From Emydura subglobosa (taxonomy: Eukaryota; Chordata; Testudines; Chelidae), in NCBI GenBank assembly GCA_007922225.1, contig ML679968.1, positions 5,200,075-5,264,074 of the forward strand: a stretch of 64,000 nucleotides of DNA. The letters run 5' to 3'. A program made the translations under genes and the position numbers. Below, piece by piece: positions 34,761 through 47,042 of this stretch (the stretch's first letter is position 1; the number at the start of each line of letters is the position of its first letter). The notes beneath the pieces were generated by a model that did no database searches, was not told the origin of the DNA, and worked only from the letters and a program-made list of their open reading frames with translations.

Positions 34761-35143
34761 TTCAACAATGGAAAGCTGCTGGTGTGCTTGCCACGCTGGC
34801 CAACCAAGGAAAGGAATTTAAAAAATTTGCAGGTCTTTAAAGAGGAAGAGTGGCTTCCTGTCCACCTGACCCCTGGGCAGCGGAGTTCACAACTGTGACC
34901 AGAACAGTCAGTGTAGGGCATTATGGGATAGCTCTTGGAGGCCAGTAACAGACAATGTAAGTAACACAGTGTGTACACTGTTACTGCATCGACCTAACTA
35001 CATTGACCCTGATCCTATGCTGCTTGGGAAGGTGGTGTTATTAAGTCGGCACAACGGGACATTTACATCAGTGGGAGTAAAAATTAAATGTAGATACATC
35101 CACAAGCTAGGTAGACTTAACGTGTAGTGTAGACCAGGCCATA

Positions 35144-36479
35144 GATAGCATAGCTGCTGCTCCATAGCTTGTTTTCAGTAGTCTCAGCACACAAAGGCAA
35201 TTAAACTAAGCACTTTATATTTTCACATTCAGGTAACTCTAACATTATTTTTGTTTGATTTTTACTTTAAAAATAATCACTTTTGAACTGAGAGCAGACA
35301 TGAGAATTTTCAGCCACAAGAGGCTTTAGAATGGAAATATTACTTGAAGATTTATGGAAGTATTGCTACTATGATACTATAATACAAAAATACAAACACA
35401 AAACAAAAAGCCTGGGTATGTTTTACAGATGTATCTGACATAGAGCTCTCACTCTTCAGTAAATAAGCTGAGTTAATAAAATAGTTAATTGCGCCATTAT
35501 ATTATCCTATTAGCTACAAATGCCCATTAACATCAGTACTGTATAGTAATAAAGCTGCACAAATTACCTTGCAATGCCATAAATATTGATCTTTTGGTTT
35601 GGTTTGTTTCTTTGGATACATCCAAGAGGTTATTGTTCCTTTGCAATTTGGCTAAAATCATAGTTGCTCCACATATCTTGGCATATTGCGTGGGAATTCT
35701 CCCCTTATCTCTGTGTGTCAGAAGGCTTTAGCACTTTAATTTATTCATAAACATGGAGGTCTTTACCCTCTTTGTTCATTAATTCTGTTTATTTTACATC
35801 TGTAAAATTCCTTTGATTTAAACATTTTGCTCCTACAAGGGCATGTTTTATTTGTGCACTATTCTTTCTAGAGGCTTCATTTACATACAAAAGTAGGTGC
35901 TTCTCCTCACCTGCAGTATCAGGAAAAGCAGTCTGAAGGGCAATGGCTTTTTGTTGTTCTAAGCAATAACAGAGTCCAGAGGCAAGTTGGAAAAACATTG
36001 TTTGATTTAACAAAAAATTAACTGGTCCACATGGGATGGACAGAATCTGCTAAGCTTTTACAGAAGTGTGTCCTGGAACTCTTGAGCAGCATACTGAGGG
36101 AGAGAATGCTCACAGTCAATGAAATGCCAAATTAGAAAGATCTCCTCTTTAGAACAAATGTCCATTGGCTAATTGTGCTCAGGCATATTGTTGTTCCAGC
36201 AGCTCTCAGAAATTACTTTGTCCAAAATAGCCCTTTCAAAGGTGGTATTGTATAAACTAAAATAATAGGGTGCCCTCATATAGAATGACATGGCAGAAAG
36301 TCTTTGTAACAGATTGGGAGTCAAACTGGATTTTGTGTCACTGTGGAATAAGAGGAGGATGTTTGTAGCGGGGTTTACAGGTCATGGAAGGGGGGTAGTT
36401 GCCAGTTGGTATTCATTTTCCATTTTCTGGATCCAAACTGTATATGTAATATATGAATGTGTGTGTGACATATACATGG
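35144..36479. other. Unassigned AT-rich interval
   Basis: No supported feature was found. Confidence 0.4.
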
Positions 36480-36545
36480 CAAAATCCTGCCCCCATTGCA
36501 GTCAACAATAAAATTCCCATTGATTTCAGTGGAGCCAGGGATTAC
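36480..36545. repeat. Short palindromic ancient repeat
   Basis: CAAAATCCTGCCCCCATTGC mirrored by TTTCAGTGGAGCCAGGGATT around AAATTCCCATTGA. Same family as 17200-17275 and 22980-23052. Confidence 0.55.
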
Positions 36546-38752
36546 ACCATGTATATGAGTTTACATAGATTTTATTTTTTAAATGGCAGTGTGTTTTTAA
36601 ATAAGTTAAATGTTTATAGTAAACTGAACTTTTGAGGCAAAGATTAAGAAGATAAGGCTAAGTCATTGGTAATAATAATAAAAGTCAAAATAGGAAAAAT
36701 GTATAATTCAGCACAAATTCTTATCCCTTCTTCCAAATCTGTGTGTTTTGTCTAGTTTAAGGCTGTACATTTGGGGCATGGACATTTCTTACGCATGTAT
36801 GATGTGCCTAGCGCCGTTTGGAATGTAATAATAATCATGGGGGGTGAATGGCAGATAGAGGGATTTTTACAGGGTAAGTGGCTCAAGGAGTGATCTTGTA
36901 ACCAGTGGCATTACAGTCTAGAAACTTTTCTAATTGCTTATGATTGAAAGATTCAGAATAGCAATTCTAGCAAATAAAAAAATAGTTTCTCTACTGTAAC
37001 ATAAAGGATGTAACAGCAGGCATTCTGAGCCACTGATTCCCAGTGCTACATGAAAATAGTCATTTTATGGGATGGCTACGTTATATTCTTCCATAATAGA
37101 ATAAAATTGAGGCCTTTTTTTCTGTTTTAGAAAGTGTTAACAAAACAATATACTTAAAACAATATATGGTTTAAGTTGATTCCTGCATGGACAGAAAATA
37201 AATTTTTTTTCTTTTACTTTTCAGTTTTTATCAACTCTGTAGGAAATTAAAACGAAATATATTTGCTTAAGTTACGGGGTGGAGGAAGGAGATGAAATCT
37301 TGGACCATGAGTAATGCATTCTTCATTTGGGATTTGTTTGAAAATGAAGCATTCTGTTATTATTCTAAACATGGCACTTAAAACCCAATTTTAAATGATC
37401 ACTGTTTAGTTTTCAATTCTCACTGCCTTGGTGCAGCCTTTTACTTGCTCCTCTGCTTCCATTATTGTGCAGCTGACAGACACTCATGTGAACAGTCTAG
37501 GCAGTAAGAGAGTGGTGGAGGCAGTCCTGATAATGTAGGACAGCAGGACATATATGTGTAAGGATATGTGCATAGTTCTAATAAACAGCCTTGGAAAATA
37601 TTTTATTACTTTTTTATGTAGGAGGAAAAAAACCTCTTTGGAACACAACCTAGAAGTTGTCAAGTTCCTGAGGTCTCTGTGTAATTATGTGTCTTTGTTC
37701 ACAGAACTTATTTTTAGGTTGGCCTGTCTCTGGCCCATTGCAGAAACAAATCCCAAATAATTTATGAGCATTAGATAAACAATTACAGAACTTTGAGCTG
37801 GACCATTTCAGGCTCTGGAACTGATTCTCCTCAGAGCACTGGAACTCTATGGACTTTAGTAGAGTTACTCCTGAGTCTCACTGATGTAAGTGGGGAGGAT
37901 CTGGCTCTGAGTGCAAATCCATTACATTTGCTATGAGATGTAGTAATTCATTTCTCACCAGGCTCAGCTTGACATGAAAAAAATACTGCTATCCATCTCC
38001 CCTTTTTTGTCATGAATCCCTTTAAAAATTTGTTTTTTCTACTTTTGGCTGACACTTGCTGTAAAGTAGATTTAGGTTTCGCTCTGTGTTTATTATTTTG
38101 AATGGTTTGCATACTTGTGCCCATTCCTGAGTGTTCAGAACCAATATCACATCATACACATGTCACTTAAATTGGCAAAGTCAACCTTGGTTCAGTCTGG
38201 TGGTTTTGTTACAGTTCCGAATGTTGATTTATGGGAGGTTCCAGGTATGAAAGGATCTCCCATTTTTACTCCAAAACTACTGGTAGACCAAAAGAGATGA
38301 TCTGTCTGCACAGGGTAGAATTTTCTGTTGCCTCCTCTGCTATAAATGTAATGCAACAATAGACACACACATACTTCCTGCCCCAAACTTCTGCAGCTGA
38401 AGCCAGGCAGCCGAAAGTGGTGTTCTCCCCCTCTCCCTTCCATTGGTGTTGCCGTCTGTCATGATTTTCTCATGGGTCTTGCAGTATTTGTTGGCTGTCT
38501 TAAAGTCCCAGTTTTTGGAATCATGTAAGTATGTGAGAATCACAGCTGTCATTCACGTATAAAAATTAAGTTTCTAGTCCTCATGGTCGCAAAGAAAAGC
38601 TTAAGAACATGATTCAAATGCACCCTAAAGGCTCAGAAACTAAAACACAAAAGTACCCAAATGTTTAGTTTTTAAAATGTCCTGATTCTGGGGGCTTGAC
38701 TCATGGTTTTTGAATGCTTGTGGGTGGTAATGCTATCCACATGTGCGTGCAT

Positions 38753-38789
<37 letters not shown>

Positions 38790-41034
38790 TGCATGTGTGC
38801 GCACTTCCTGGAGTATAGTGGTGGTGTGGGTATATCTTTTCTTTATATGAGACTGAAAGCCTGTCAGCAGTAACTGTAAGCTTATGTCTGCAAATATTAA
38901 ATTTGTTAGTCTTTAAAGTGCCACAGAACTCTCGTTGTTTTTGCTGTATGCATGCTGTTGCTGCTTTCACTCCCTTGGAAATAGTGCTGACCAGTTTGTT
39001 TCCTCCTGCAGAGGGGACTAGGAAGTGCAGTGCACTGGTCTGCTGAATTCCTGGAGCACAGAGAATTCTCTTCATTATAACAGGTTCCCTTTTTTGGCAG
39101 CTGGAAGCTTCTCACTGGTTGCGTGCAGCAGCTGTATCTATTTTGTCCTGCTCCATGTATCATTACCTCCCAGATCCTGTTTTCAAATTGGGATGTGAGA
39201 GAGGAGTAATTAAACTGTAAATTCAGTCTCAAAATTAAGTTCTAATCACTTTAAAACACAACAAATCAAAACGTTAGAGAAGCATAACTCTTTAAAGTCC
39301 TCAGTTTCATGGGATGATAATTTAATAGTTACATTTGAGCACTGTTGCAAGTCCTTGCGATGTGTTGTCACCCATGGGTCAGCTATCAGGTACTGTATCA
39401 ATACTGTTGCACAAATTTAATGGCTTAGTATCGTATTGTTGAACAATGGCAGATGCATTTCCTAAGTACTATTTGAGATGCTTCCAACTTCAGTGGCACT
39501 ATATTTTACCCCTGAAACATTTAGCACCTCTAATTCCAACTAACTTTAGTGGGATTTATGGGTGCTTAGCACTTCTGATACGCAGGCCACTTCTAGTTAC
39601 GTGCCTATATATAGATTTAAGAGTCTAACTTCAGGCACCCAGATTTGAAAATGTTGACCTAAAAGTTTTTGGGGAGGTAACCAGGAACAATAACACAAAC
39701 AGAAGTATAATTAAATTTGCTTTTCTTTGTGTTAATGAGTTTTTAGCTTCAAAGCCTACTATGACCAATTACTTAGGAGTAATAATAGGTAAGTAGCCTA
39801 AACACAAACAGCCTCTGAATCACTGAAATGATAACTATGAAGAATAAGTGGTTCAGGTTTTAATTTTGAAGACATGCACAATCCTCTTGGCATGTGCACA
39901 CAACCACAGCTAGACCCTGGAGTCTCATGGTAGCACAGAAAACTGCCTCTAACCTCTCATTTAACACTAATAAGAATGTTCCTTTGCATGTATGCAATGA
40001 ATAAATGTACATCAAACTAGTGGCCATTTTTCCTGCAAAAATTAGAGCAATATCATCCCAGATAATTTCCTTTCTCTCAAGAACAGAACAAAGCATTTAT
40101 TTTAAGGGGTTGTCAACAAGCAGCTTTTGTGCTCACAAGGGAATATCATTTAACTGGCCTCAGTAAAAGCTAAATCAACTATGTAGATGGAGATGCTTAA
40201 AACAAATTCATATTTAGGTAAAAAAAAAAAAATGATGGAAATTGCAGGAACTGCCTGGGAATTGCCTAGAAACTGAAATAGAGAGCATTGTGAATCTCTC
40301 CGGAAAATAATGTTTCCCTTTTCCCTGCAGACACTATACGCCCCCCACCCTTTGCCCTCAGGAAGACATAATAACAGATAAAGCCAGCAACAGGATGACA
40401 TTTTTCTATAACATTCTGAAAATGTCAATGTGGAACAACTGTTCAGTTTCACACACATCTGTCCTCTTCACTTTTTTTTCCTGCTCCTCTGATTGCTTCC
40501 TTTTCTCTGTTAATTACTCTGGAAAAGGTCATTTTGATCTTTATATTACGAAAATAATCCAATGCAGGCCAATGCTAAGTAAATGAGATTTTATTTTGCG
40601 AATTGTTAGTGCTGTTTCCTGTTGCCTTAAGTTATTTCCCCTCTTATTTAGTATTGGAAATCACAGAATCAGATAACATTTCTTGTAAAATTCCACCAAA
40701 ATATTTGCTTTTTGTAAAATACTCCATGTATATCTTTCACGTTACTATCCATTAATGTTTTTTTTAATATGTTGATTTGATTGCGTATCAAAAAGTTACC
40801 ATTATACATTGCATAGTATTGACATTTACACATAATATATAGTTAAACAGATTAATATAAGTAACTATTAAAGACCAGTAAATGGTACACGGGCTATGGA
40901 ATAAGGAATTGTGTTTGGTCAACTGACACATAATGTGCATGTCAAGTGAGAAATTCTTTTAAAACTAAATTAGCATAAAATAGCTTTAGGTTTAATTGTT
41001 AACTGGAAGTTAATGTTGGTGTTAATGGACTCAA
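36546..41034. other. Mostly unassigned interval, with ancient repeat fragments
   Basis: There is a (CA)n tract at 38754-38786. At 39480-39650, GGGTGCTTAGCACTTCTGAT and TCAGGCACCCAGATTTGAAA belong to an old tetrapod repeat also glimpsed at 59230-59300. There is no convincing coding region. Confidence 0.4.
38754..38786. repeat. (CA)n microsatellite
   Basis: About 16 CA dinucleotides between GTGCGTGCATG and GAGTGCATG. Confidence 0.97.
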
Positions 41035-41940
41035 ATGTGCCTTGAAGGCACAGATCTGCCCCAAAATGGCTTGAATCCTTCCCCTCAGACCAAATCCGGA
41101 AGGGCAACTGTTCATGCCCTTTCAGAGTCTTCATCTGTGGAGTCCCACAAGACTTCATCCTCTTCCCCCACCTTATTCAGCATCGTAAGTAGCTGTCATG
41201 TCAGGTCATGCTGGCAGAGGAAGAGGTGATCTCTCAGATAGTTAGGGCCATTCCCACCACTAGGGGAGCTGCTGAGAAAACCTATCACTATGTGTATGAC
41301 ATCCAGCTCTACATCTCCTTTACATCAAACACCAACGGCACTATTTTCCAGTTTTCTCAGTGCCTAGCCGAGGTCAGCAGCAGACAGAAGGACAACTGGC
41401 TGGAGCTGGGTCCAAGTGGAACGAAAGTGATGATGGCAGAAGAAAGAAGTACTCTGAAGACATTACCTTCTCTATAACATTCCACAAGGGCATCTGCCCC
41501 CCCGGTTGTTCAGTAGCATTAAATATTCCAAAAGGATTTCAATGCTGCAATTAAATGCCTCAGTAGAAAGGAATTCATGCTCCTATCTGCGACTGGCCAG
41601 GACACTGCACCCTTTCCTGCTGAGCTCAGACCTGGTCACTGTGACGTATGCAGTTATTACCTTCAGGCTTGAATATTTCAACTCACATTTAGGAATGAAG
41701 ACACGCACCCTGAAAAAGCTTTATCTAGCATAGAGCACAGAAGCCCATCTGCTTAGCAGCACATGTTGCCATGGTCTCCTCACCCTTGCACTTTACTTTC
41801 TGCAATGGTTACTCTCTGAATACGGAGCCTTCGTGCTGATATTCACAGCCCACCACGGGAATGGCTCTAACTACCCCAGAGAGCACCTCTCCCTCTGTAA
41901 GCATGACAGCTACTTTCCATGTGACCAGGACAAAAGGACA
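41035..41940 (+). mobile_element. L2-type LINE relic, RT C-terminal half
   Basis: Broken frames read YHYVYDIQLYISFTSN (41282-41330; degenerate form of the YADD-containing motif C), SQCLAEVSSRQKDNWLELGP, and LARTLHPFLLSSDLVTVTYA followed by VITFRLEYFNSHLGMKTRTL, then HLSLC at about 41890. This block order is that of L2/CR1-clade RTs, and the RPFLxxSDLVTVxHAxVTxRLDYCN theme is characteristic of L2. Many stops and frameshifts mark it as ancient. No 3' tail was identified. Confidence 0.8.
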
Positions 41941-42119
41941 GTTAACTAAAAGGGAGCATAGGAGACTTGGGAGCATAGGAGACAGAACTTTGATGGGAGT
42001 TCAGTCTAGAGATTAGACTCTAGAGACAATGGAACTCACTCCTGAAAAAGGTAAGAATGGCCACAGACCACTGCATTCTGGATTAAATGCCAAGCTCTTT
42101 CTTCATACACAAACTAAAG

Positions 42120-43205
42120 CAGGGTGGATAAAAATCAATGATTTAAAAACAAAAATGAGTCTTTTATTTAAATTTAAATGCAGGTTCATTTTTTAAAAAT
42201 CTATTTAAAATTACATTTGAAACTGACAGCCTATGTTTAGGCATAAACTTATTAAAATCTATGAAAATCATTTAAATGAAATACAAAAATATATGAAGCA
42301 GTATATTTTTGCTGCCAAACTTTAAAGAAAGCAAAAGCACTGAACTGGTGGAAGTCACTGGCTGAACACCTAGAACCAGAGTCTGTTGAGAGGCTAAACC
42401 AGCTGTAGCTTTTGACAGCTGTAGCCTTTTCTATAGGTGCAGAGAGAATATTTTCTTCATTTCAGTTTATTCAACTAGTTCAGTTCAATGACTAGTTGAT
42501 TCAAAATTAAAAAGACACCTGGAATTTTTCATCTTCCAATCCATGAAGAAAAACTAGGTGTGAGAGGGTGAGATATACTAGTTCCAAAATCTCAAAGGTC
42601 ATGGTGACCAGAAACAATCTGTTCAATTCACTAATTACAGATAGACTTCCTTTGTTTAATAAATCACTTTTAAATGTGAAACACATTTTGATACATTTTC
42701 ATTTCTTATATATCTAGCACGTCTAAGGTAATCTCATTTAATAATAATAAAAATTAAAAAAAAAAACCCTAAATGCTGTTTTTATTCATTTTTAATTGAA
42801 TTTGAATTTCCATCTAAATAGAGCTTAAAAAACAAAATAATTGCAAGGAAAAATTAATTATTTAGTAAATAAGAAATGCATCTTCTACCATTTCTACCAT
42901 AATAAAAAATGTAAAAATAAAGACATTGAATAAATGTAAGTTAAGCTATATAATTGCTTAAATAAGTGTATAGATATAGTGTATCCTTACAATTAGCAAA
43001 AAGAAGCCCCAAATTTAGCAAATAAACACGTTTTAATGGTTACTGACTAATAAGAATCAACCTGTCTTTTGGAGAACAACTAAAGAGTACAAATGCAAAA
43101 CACAATTAAAAATGATTTATTTAAATCAAGGTTTCCCACTTGCTGATTTAAATCATGATTATAATTGGTGATTTAAATAGCTTTGATTTAAATGAATCCA
43201 CCCTG
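42120..43205. mobile_element. AT-rich hAT-type element, 1086 bp
   Basis: The ends CAGGGTGGATAAAAATCAAT and the complement of GATTTAAATGAATCCACCCTG share CAGGGTGGAT. The flanks AACTAAAG and CTATAAAG are weakly alike over 8 bp. ATTTAAAT words are abundant near both ends. On the plus strand at 42400-42470 a broken reading (AERIFSSF preceded by SIG) resembles the C-terminal dimerisation segment of hAT transposases, so this may be a deletion derivative of an autonomous element. Confidence 0.7.
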
Positions 43206-43616
43206 CTATAAAGTAATCAAGCAATTGACTTCTGTAGCCTGAGAAGGGGAAGACAGGCGTGTTAGCAAGTTTATATATATATAGTCTGTGGGGGGCCTCT
43301 GCAACGTTATTGCATATTGCAATCTCTGGAGTACAGATACAGTGGCTGCATCTCCAGTGGGAGACGCTCAGTGGTGGGAATCCTATAAACCCTAGATAAA
43401 GTAGGGGAGGATGTGCCAAAAGTTCAGGAGGTGCAGTACCAATTAGTGCTCTGGCAGTGTAGTTCCTGTACCAGCTTTTCATAGGGTGCTGTGTTCACTA
43501 GCTTTGCAGAGGCCCCCAGCTCTCGTGGTGACTGTGGAGGTGAACATGGCCTCTCCAGCCACCTTCTGGAAGCCTAGTACTGCTGTGGGCTCTAGAGTCA
43601 CAGCCCTTATGATCAA

Positions 43617-43924
43617 GGGTATGTCTACACTGCAGGTGGGAGCATGCCTCCCAGCCTGGGTAGCAGACTCATGTTATCCCTGCTCGACCCAGCACACTGA
43701 AAATAGCTGTGTGGACGTTCAGCATAGGCAGTGGTTTGGGGTAGTTGTCCAAGTCCAAGCTGGTCTGATCCCCTGGGTCCAAGCTTGGGTGGCTAACCTG
43801 AGCTGCTACCCGTGCCGCAATGTTCACACTGCTATTCTTAGCCTGCTAGCTCGAGCAGAGATAGGTCAGTCTGTCTGTCTGTCCAGGTTGGAGGCAGGCT
43901 CCCAGGTGCAGTGTAGACGTACCC
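43617..43924. mobile_element. Harbinger-type MITE, 308 bp
   Basis: The terminal inverted repeats are GGGTATGTCTACACTGCA and TGCAGTGTAGACGTACCC, with CAA on both sides (43614-43616, 43925-43927). A GTCTGTCTGTCTGTC run lies near the right end. The 194-codon open frame across it is not a gene. Confidence 0.87.
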
Positions 43925-43927
43925 CAA

Positions 43928-45365
43928 GAGAGCACCAGGACTGCAACCTTACATGCAGCATGGGTGCGAGATACTGCTTGTGCCTCTTCTTCTCATTTTG
44001 CTTCCCCACTTTTGTGCATCTGGAGCTGGTCAGGATCCAATGTGGCCCAATGTGGTTTATATCCCTTTAGATGGGGGAGGATGATTTACTCTCCAGCCAT
44101 AAAGTGATGTCTTCACATGGCATAGGTTTGTATACAACAAGTGAAAATAAAAGGACACTGGTAACCATGGATGAATTGTCACACATCTTGTTAATTGGTT
44201 GATAGAACTTCGTAAATATCAGGCATTTGGAAGGCAGCCTGAGAGCCTGGTACTCCCATGTATTGTGGAATTTGCCACCTTTTTCTCATGTGCATACGGT
44301 GACTTTTATCTTTCATAGATTGCTTATGGAAGAAGAATGCTGGATTCTTTTATTTGGCAATTGGGAGACACCTAAAAAATACTGATCAAGTGCAAATATA
44401 CAACAGACTCTTTTTTTTTTGTAATCTATTTTTCAAAATTAGTTGTAATAAGCAAATAAAGAGAACACAATTAAGGAAGCAGGGAGTGGAAGCTGGCTTC
44501 TTTTATCTGAATATTTATTTTGGCAGTGATTTGGAGTTCTGTAAAACACTGACTTAATTGCCTCTAAATTGCCAGCTGTAGTTTTCTCTTTTTTATTAGA
44601 AAGAGGACATGTTTTGGTCACTGCATTAATTTTTTTTTATTAACTTTTTATCAATATAATTAATTTGCTAATATGAGAATAGTCTAAAAATGGGGTTTTT
44701 AATCTTACATATAAAATATGTTTTACAGACTCACAGACATGGGCTCTTGTACTTAGCTACTAAGGAATAATAACATATCCTGATCTACAAAGTTTGTGTG
44801 AGTATGTTTTTTCATTACAGATTTTCTTGCTGATTGATCTCCGTTGTAGCCACTAGAAGAGTCACACAGGTACTGTGCATTAGTGTGAGGTTTTGCTGGT
44901 GAAACAGTGAGAAAAAGTGTAACAAGTTGACATAAATTAACATGGTTATTCAGGGTTTGATAGACTGGAGTAAATCCATAGTAGTACTTTGGAGGTGTGG
45001 AAGGGGAGAATGGGTGGGAGCAGAACTGGAATAGGAGAGGAAATTCTGTCACTCTGACTTACAAGAACAGTCCCACTGAAAGCAACTTGCATGAGTAAGG
45101 TCTACTCATATGAGTCAGTGTTACAGGATCAGGCCTTATTTCACTAGATAATGACTACAGAGGCATGCATTGGTTTATTTTTTTGGTTTCTCCCCCTTTT
45201 ATCTGCTAATGAAGGAAAAGTAGACATTATTACATTGTAATCAAACCAACACAATCCCTTACATGGGATTTCTATATAAAAGAATACCCACTGCTCTCTT
45301 GGCTTTTCCCCTGTTTGTTTGGCTTTTGGTGAATACGCCTGGGGTCAATTATATATAATTATATC
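43928..45365. other. Unassigned AT-rich interval
   Basis: No supported feature was found. Confidence 0.4.
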
Positions 45366-45540
45366 CAAAGAGACTACATTAAAAGAACATAAAAGAACAT
45401 TAAAGTTGCAAAGTGAAGCATTCAAAAGTTAGAAATGCCAGAATCAACTGCCTTTGCAACCTTAAATTGGCCCTTTTGTGCTGAAGCATTATGATAATCT
45501 TTTATTACACGATCACATGCTATTTTTTCCTACAGGATCT
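45366..45540 (+). repeat. Short interspersed repeat (TTGCAAAGTGAAGCA family)
   Basis: ACTACATTAAAAGAACATAA, AAGTTGCAAAGTGAAGCATT and CTGCCTTTGCAACCTTAAAT. TTGCAAAG and CTTTGCAA can pair. An inverted copy of the first part lies at 47776-47880, across two solo LTRs. Confidence 0.5.
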
Positions 45541-45567
45541 TTGCCTCATTGAGTGAATGGGTAGGTA

Positions 45568-46665
45568 TGACACACTGCACCCCATATACACTTCTAAGGT
45601 GTGGTTGTGTATCATTCATGTTCACCGTTATAGTGTAACTGTGTATTGTTTAATGCAAAGTATGTGAAGTAAGGGGTTTTTGGAATGTTCGTGGCATACT
45701 GAACATTATTATTATAGTAGTATGTTTGTGGCAATATCATATGTATAGTTATGAAGCTCTGCTATGAAATATTCCAAAATATGTGTCTCACATGGCTTGA
45801 GGCAGATCTAAGTAAAACCCTCCAAAATCAGAAAGGTACTTCATGCCTCACTAAGGGATGCATAAAACAACCCAGCTCTTCCAGGAACAGTGGACTAGCC
45901 TAAGCATCAGTAAGGGGATGCTCATGTGATTCGGGACGTGGAGAAAACCATACATGGATACTTTTGTCACCTGACCCAAGGGGGCGGTGAAGGAACATGT
46001 TAAAAGAGGAGACATTTTGTGCTCTCTCTCTCTTCCACTTCCACCTACAGAACAATATCAAGCAACTGAAGGATTATCCACAGGGGGAGGGCCTGGCTGA
46101 AGAAGATCAGCCAACCTGTGGCTAGCGTTATCTAACTTTGTAAGGCTACTGAAAGTGTTAAGCTTAGTTTAGAATGCGATTTGCTTTTATTTCATCCTGA
46201 TCAAATCTGATTTATATTCCTCTGGTTTATGATCACAAAATCTTTCTGTACTTAATTAAGTTATTTGTTTGTTTTATCGAAAGCAGTGCATGTGGTTTGG
46301 GTGTGTGTAGAGACTTTGTTTAAAGTGACAAAGCTGGTGCATATCAATTTCTTTGGCAAATTCACAAACTCATATGAGCTTGCAAGGTTCAGTGGGCAGC
46401 ACTGAACATTGCAAGACGGAAGTTCCTAGGGTTGCATCTGAGACTGGGGGTGTTTTCAGGGGTCATTCTATTGCATAATCCCATGAGTGGCTGGCCAGAA
46501 GCACTCACTCACTAAGTTAAGATTCACTTGCTTGCCGGAGGCTGTGCATGGGCTGACCTAGGAGTGGGGGTTCATACAGTATAGCAAGTGCAAGATGGGC
46601 CTCAGGAGTGAGGGATTGGGTGACACAGCTATACACCAGTCCAGATTGCAGAGGGGAATGTCACA
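45568..46665 (+). mobile_element. Solo LTR, 1098 bp
   Basis: It starts TGACACACTGCACCCC and ends AATGTCACA (TG...CA with TGACAC/GTCACA inverted tips). GTAGGTA lies immediately outside both ends (45561-45567, 46666-46672); the true duplication may be 5-6 bp extended by chance. GTGCTCTCTCTCTCTTCCAC at about 46020 suits the region near transcription start or R in reptile LTRs. Strand is inferred from that feature alone. No internal sequence is present. Confidence 0.8.
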
Positions 46666-46799
46666 GTAGGTATTCAATATTTTTTTCTTTTCATTTAATG
46701 TGGCCATAGTCCTTATTTTATGCACATCATTCAAGGCTGAAAGAAACCAAGAGCTTTCAAATTTTTTCATGAAATAAGACATAAATCCCAGGACACCCA

Positions 46800-46965
46800 A
46801 CAACCCAGTGGTTAGAGCATTCAGGTGGGATGTGGGAGACCTATGTTAAAATCCCTGGTCTCAATCAGGTAGGCAGAGCAGGGAGACTTGAACTGAGTGT
46901 CCCACTGCTCAGGTGATTGTCCTAAATATTGGATATTGGCTATTCCATCCTGGAACTAAAATGTT
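46800..46965. repeat. tRNA-like fold-back repeat
   Basis: The left arm has CAGTGGTTAGAGCATTCAGG and GGGATGTGGGAGACC. The right arm has, in complement, CCAATATTTAGGACAATCAC and CAGTTCAAGTCTCCCTG. Each arm resembles a tRNA-derived SINE head (A-box TAGTGGTTAGAG, B-box GTTCAAGTC), so two heads face each other. The short copy at about 9165 resembles one arm. Confidence 0.55.
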
Positions 46966-47042
46966 TTTAGCTTCAATGAAATGTGTGTTTGTCAAAAAGT
47001 TCCCCACTAGCTTTAGATGGAATCCACTTCTCTGTTTGGCAT

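Larger units (their letters stand above)
32369..35140 (+). mobile_element. PIF/Harbinger transposon copy 2, both ends present, 2772 bp
   Basis: The terminal inverted repeats are GGTCATGTCTACACTAC at the left and the complement of GTAGTGTAGACCAGGCC at the right, with ATA duplicated outside both (32366-32368, 35141-35143). It carries a plus-strand transposase relic and a minus-strand Myb/SANT-like relic, the usual convergent two-gene plan. The 3' interior (TAGGGCATTATGGGATAGCT near 34913) resembles the interior of the repeat at 7.9 kb. The MITEs in this window share its terminal TGTCTACACT core and 3-bp duplications, so this family is a plausible source of their transposase. Confidence 0.93.

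Noticed and set aside
42120..43205. Simple AT-rich satellite
   Set aside because: The paired CAGGGTGGAT ends and a hAT-like C-terminal trace make a transposon relic the better reading.
43486..44070. 194-codon open frame
   Set aside because: It runs through a complete Harbinger-type MITE with target duplication; no domain or conserved motif.
46800..46965. tRNA genes
   Set aside because: A-box and B-box-like words occur, but no sequence here folds into a full cloverleaf by eye. They are SINE-type relics.
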